Origin: an uncultured Bacillaceae bacterium
Lineage (GTDB): Bacteria; Bacillota; Bacilli; Bacillales; Alkalibacillaceae
Length of the DNA: 6,919 bases
Assembly: GCA_937958375.1 (NCBI GenBank)
Contig: CALGNY010000185.1
Coordinates: 1-6,919, forward strand
Direction: 5' to 3'
This document shows, piece after piece, positions 6,618 through 6,919 of the stretch (positions are counted from its first letter, which is position 1; every line of letters starts with the position of its first letter). Position numbers and translations under genes: made by a program. The notes beneath the pieces were generated by a model that saw only the letters and a list, made by a program, of their open reading frames with translations, was not told where the DNA came from and made no database searches.

Positions 6618-6656
6618 CCCTCCTCCAATCTCTCATCTATTGTATGATTAGGAGGG
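6618..6656 (-). promoter_or_regulatory. Hairpin covering the ribosome binding site of the P-loop gene
   Basis: In the minus-strand transcript, CCCUCCUAAUC (6656-6646) can pair with GAUU plus AGGAGGG (6630-6627 and 6624-6618). This gives 11 base pairs interrupted only by a two-base bulge (GG, 6626-6625), with a 15-nt loop. The right arm contains the whole Shine-Dalgarno sequence of the ATG at 6612. The upstream in-frame ATG (6636) lies in the loop. A -10-like TACAAT (6644-6639) also lies in the loop. If transcription starts from it, the left arm is not transcribed; if it starts further upstream, the ribosome binding site would be masked. Confidence 0.5.
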
Positions 6657-6814
6657 TTAAAAAAGACCAGAAAACCTAGTCATAGAAGGAATTTGGGCTA
6701 CTGTGCAATAGTAAAAGTCAAAACAAACTTCACTTTTGAGTTTGGTTGGAACTCTGTACAATGTGAAGGGATCACTTTTTCAGAGATCTTAAATCCCTGA
6801 ATGATCGAGGATTC
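6657..6814. other. Non-coding stretch with nested inverted repeats
   Basis: No open frame with a ribosome binding site is visible on either strand. A nested fold is possible at 6728-6768: outer arms CTTCAC (6728-6733) and GTGAAG (6763-6768), inner arms GAGTT (6738-6742) and AACTC (6750-6754) with loop TGGTTGG. A competing pairing joins CAAACT with AGTTTG at 6724-6745. On the plus strand this is followed by the strong terminator at 6815-6850, so a small rightward RNA is conceivable, but no clear promoter was found. Confidence 0.3.
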
Positions 6815-6850
6815 AAAAAACCGTACTTAAAGTAGAAAGTACGGTTTTTT
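6815..6850. terminator. Strong symmetric rho-independent terminator
   Basis: A perfect 14-bp stem, AAAAAACCGTACTT (6815-6828) with AAGTACGGTTTTTT (6837-6850), has an 8-nt loop. A T6 run is present in both directions. It most likely ends a leftward gene entering from beyond the right edge, and could also end any rightward transcript from the 6660-6814 stretch. Confidence 0.9.
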
Positions 6851-6879
6851 CATGGTCATCTAATGTTTGTTTGCTAATC

Positions 6880-6919
6880 TCAATTAGAGGTTGGGCGTTC
6901 TGTCATCGACATTTGAACC
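6880..6919 (-). CDS. Possible C-terminal end of a leftward gene cut by the window edge
   Basis: Two minus-strand frames are open from the right edge and stop just before the terminator at 6815-6850. One ends ...VQMSMTERPTSN (TGA at 6882-6880) and the other ...GSNVDDRTPNL (TAA at 6886-6884). Their position about 30 nt ahead of a strong terminator suggests that one is the tail of a real gene, but a dozen codons are too few to choose a frame or name a product. Confidence 0.25.
   Translation of the reverse strand, partial: VQMSMTERPTSN

Noticed and set aside
6639..6667. TACAAT (6644-6639, minus) as the -10 of a sigma-A promoter for the P-loop gene.
   Set aside because: No -35 hexamer near TTGACA is found at 16-18 bp, so it is recorded only as a possibility within the hairpin entry and not as a promoter.
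1..6919. tRNA, rRNA, CRISPR arrays, insertion sequences, attachment sites or phage genes.
   Set aside because: Nothing on either strand resembles them. I see no cloverleaf, no regularly spaced repeats, no transposase-like frame and no terminal inverted repeats with target duplications.

Overview
The window looks like chromosomal DNA from a low-GC Gram-positive bacterium of the Bacillaceae. Evidence is the strong AGGAGG-type ribosome binding sites, the use of GTG and TTG starts, stem-loop/T-run terminators, and four gene families typical of Bacillus and relatives. The Vpr-like protease is acidic and I see no cysteine in it, which would fit a secreted protein from a salt- or alkali-tolerant genus, but the genus cannot be fixed from this sequence.

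Layout, left to right. Positions 1-196 are a leader/intergenic region. Positions 197-2662 (+) encode a secreted subtilisin-type serine protease of the Vpr kind: signal peptide, Gly/Asn-rich linker, I9 propeptide, S8 catalytic domain with an inserted PA domain, and a C-terminal Fn3-like region. It ends at a symmetric terminator (2674-2713) shared with the convergent gene 2742-4043 (-). That gene encodes a helix-turn-helix plus TPR-repeat regulator with the architecture of peptide-sensing RRNPP regulators such as NprR. Upstream of it on the same strand lie an M29 aminopeptidase (AmpS, 4158-5390, -) and then, behind its own terminator (5479-5520), a two-half P-loop protein of the PRK06851 type (5536-6612, -). 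The last ~300 bases hold no complete gene. They contain an inverted repeat over the P-loop gene's ribosome binding site, a structured stretch, a strong symmetric terminator (6815-6850), and perhaps the last codons of a leftward gene cut by the window edge.

The most suggestive association is the convergent pair of a Vpr-type protease and an RRNPP-like regulator. In B. subtilis, Vpr is one of the proteases reported to mature the CSF signalling peptide, and NprR-type regulators control and sit beside secreted protease genes. No peptide precursor gene is visible here, so a functional link remains a hypothesis. The other eye-catching signals are the near-perfect hairpin that would bury the ribosome binding site of the P-loop gene, and the decayed Walker A motif in the first half of that protein. 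For three of the four genes the longest open frame is probably not the true start, and I give the revised starts with reasons.
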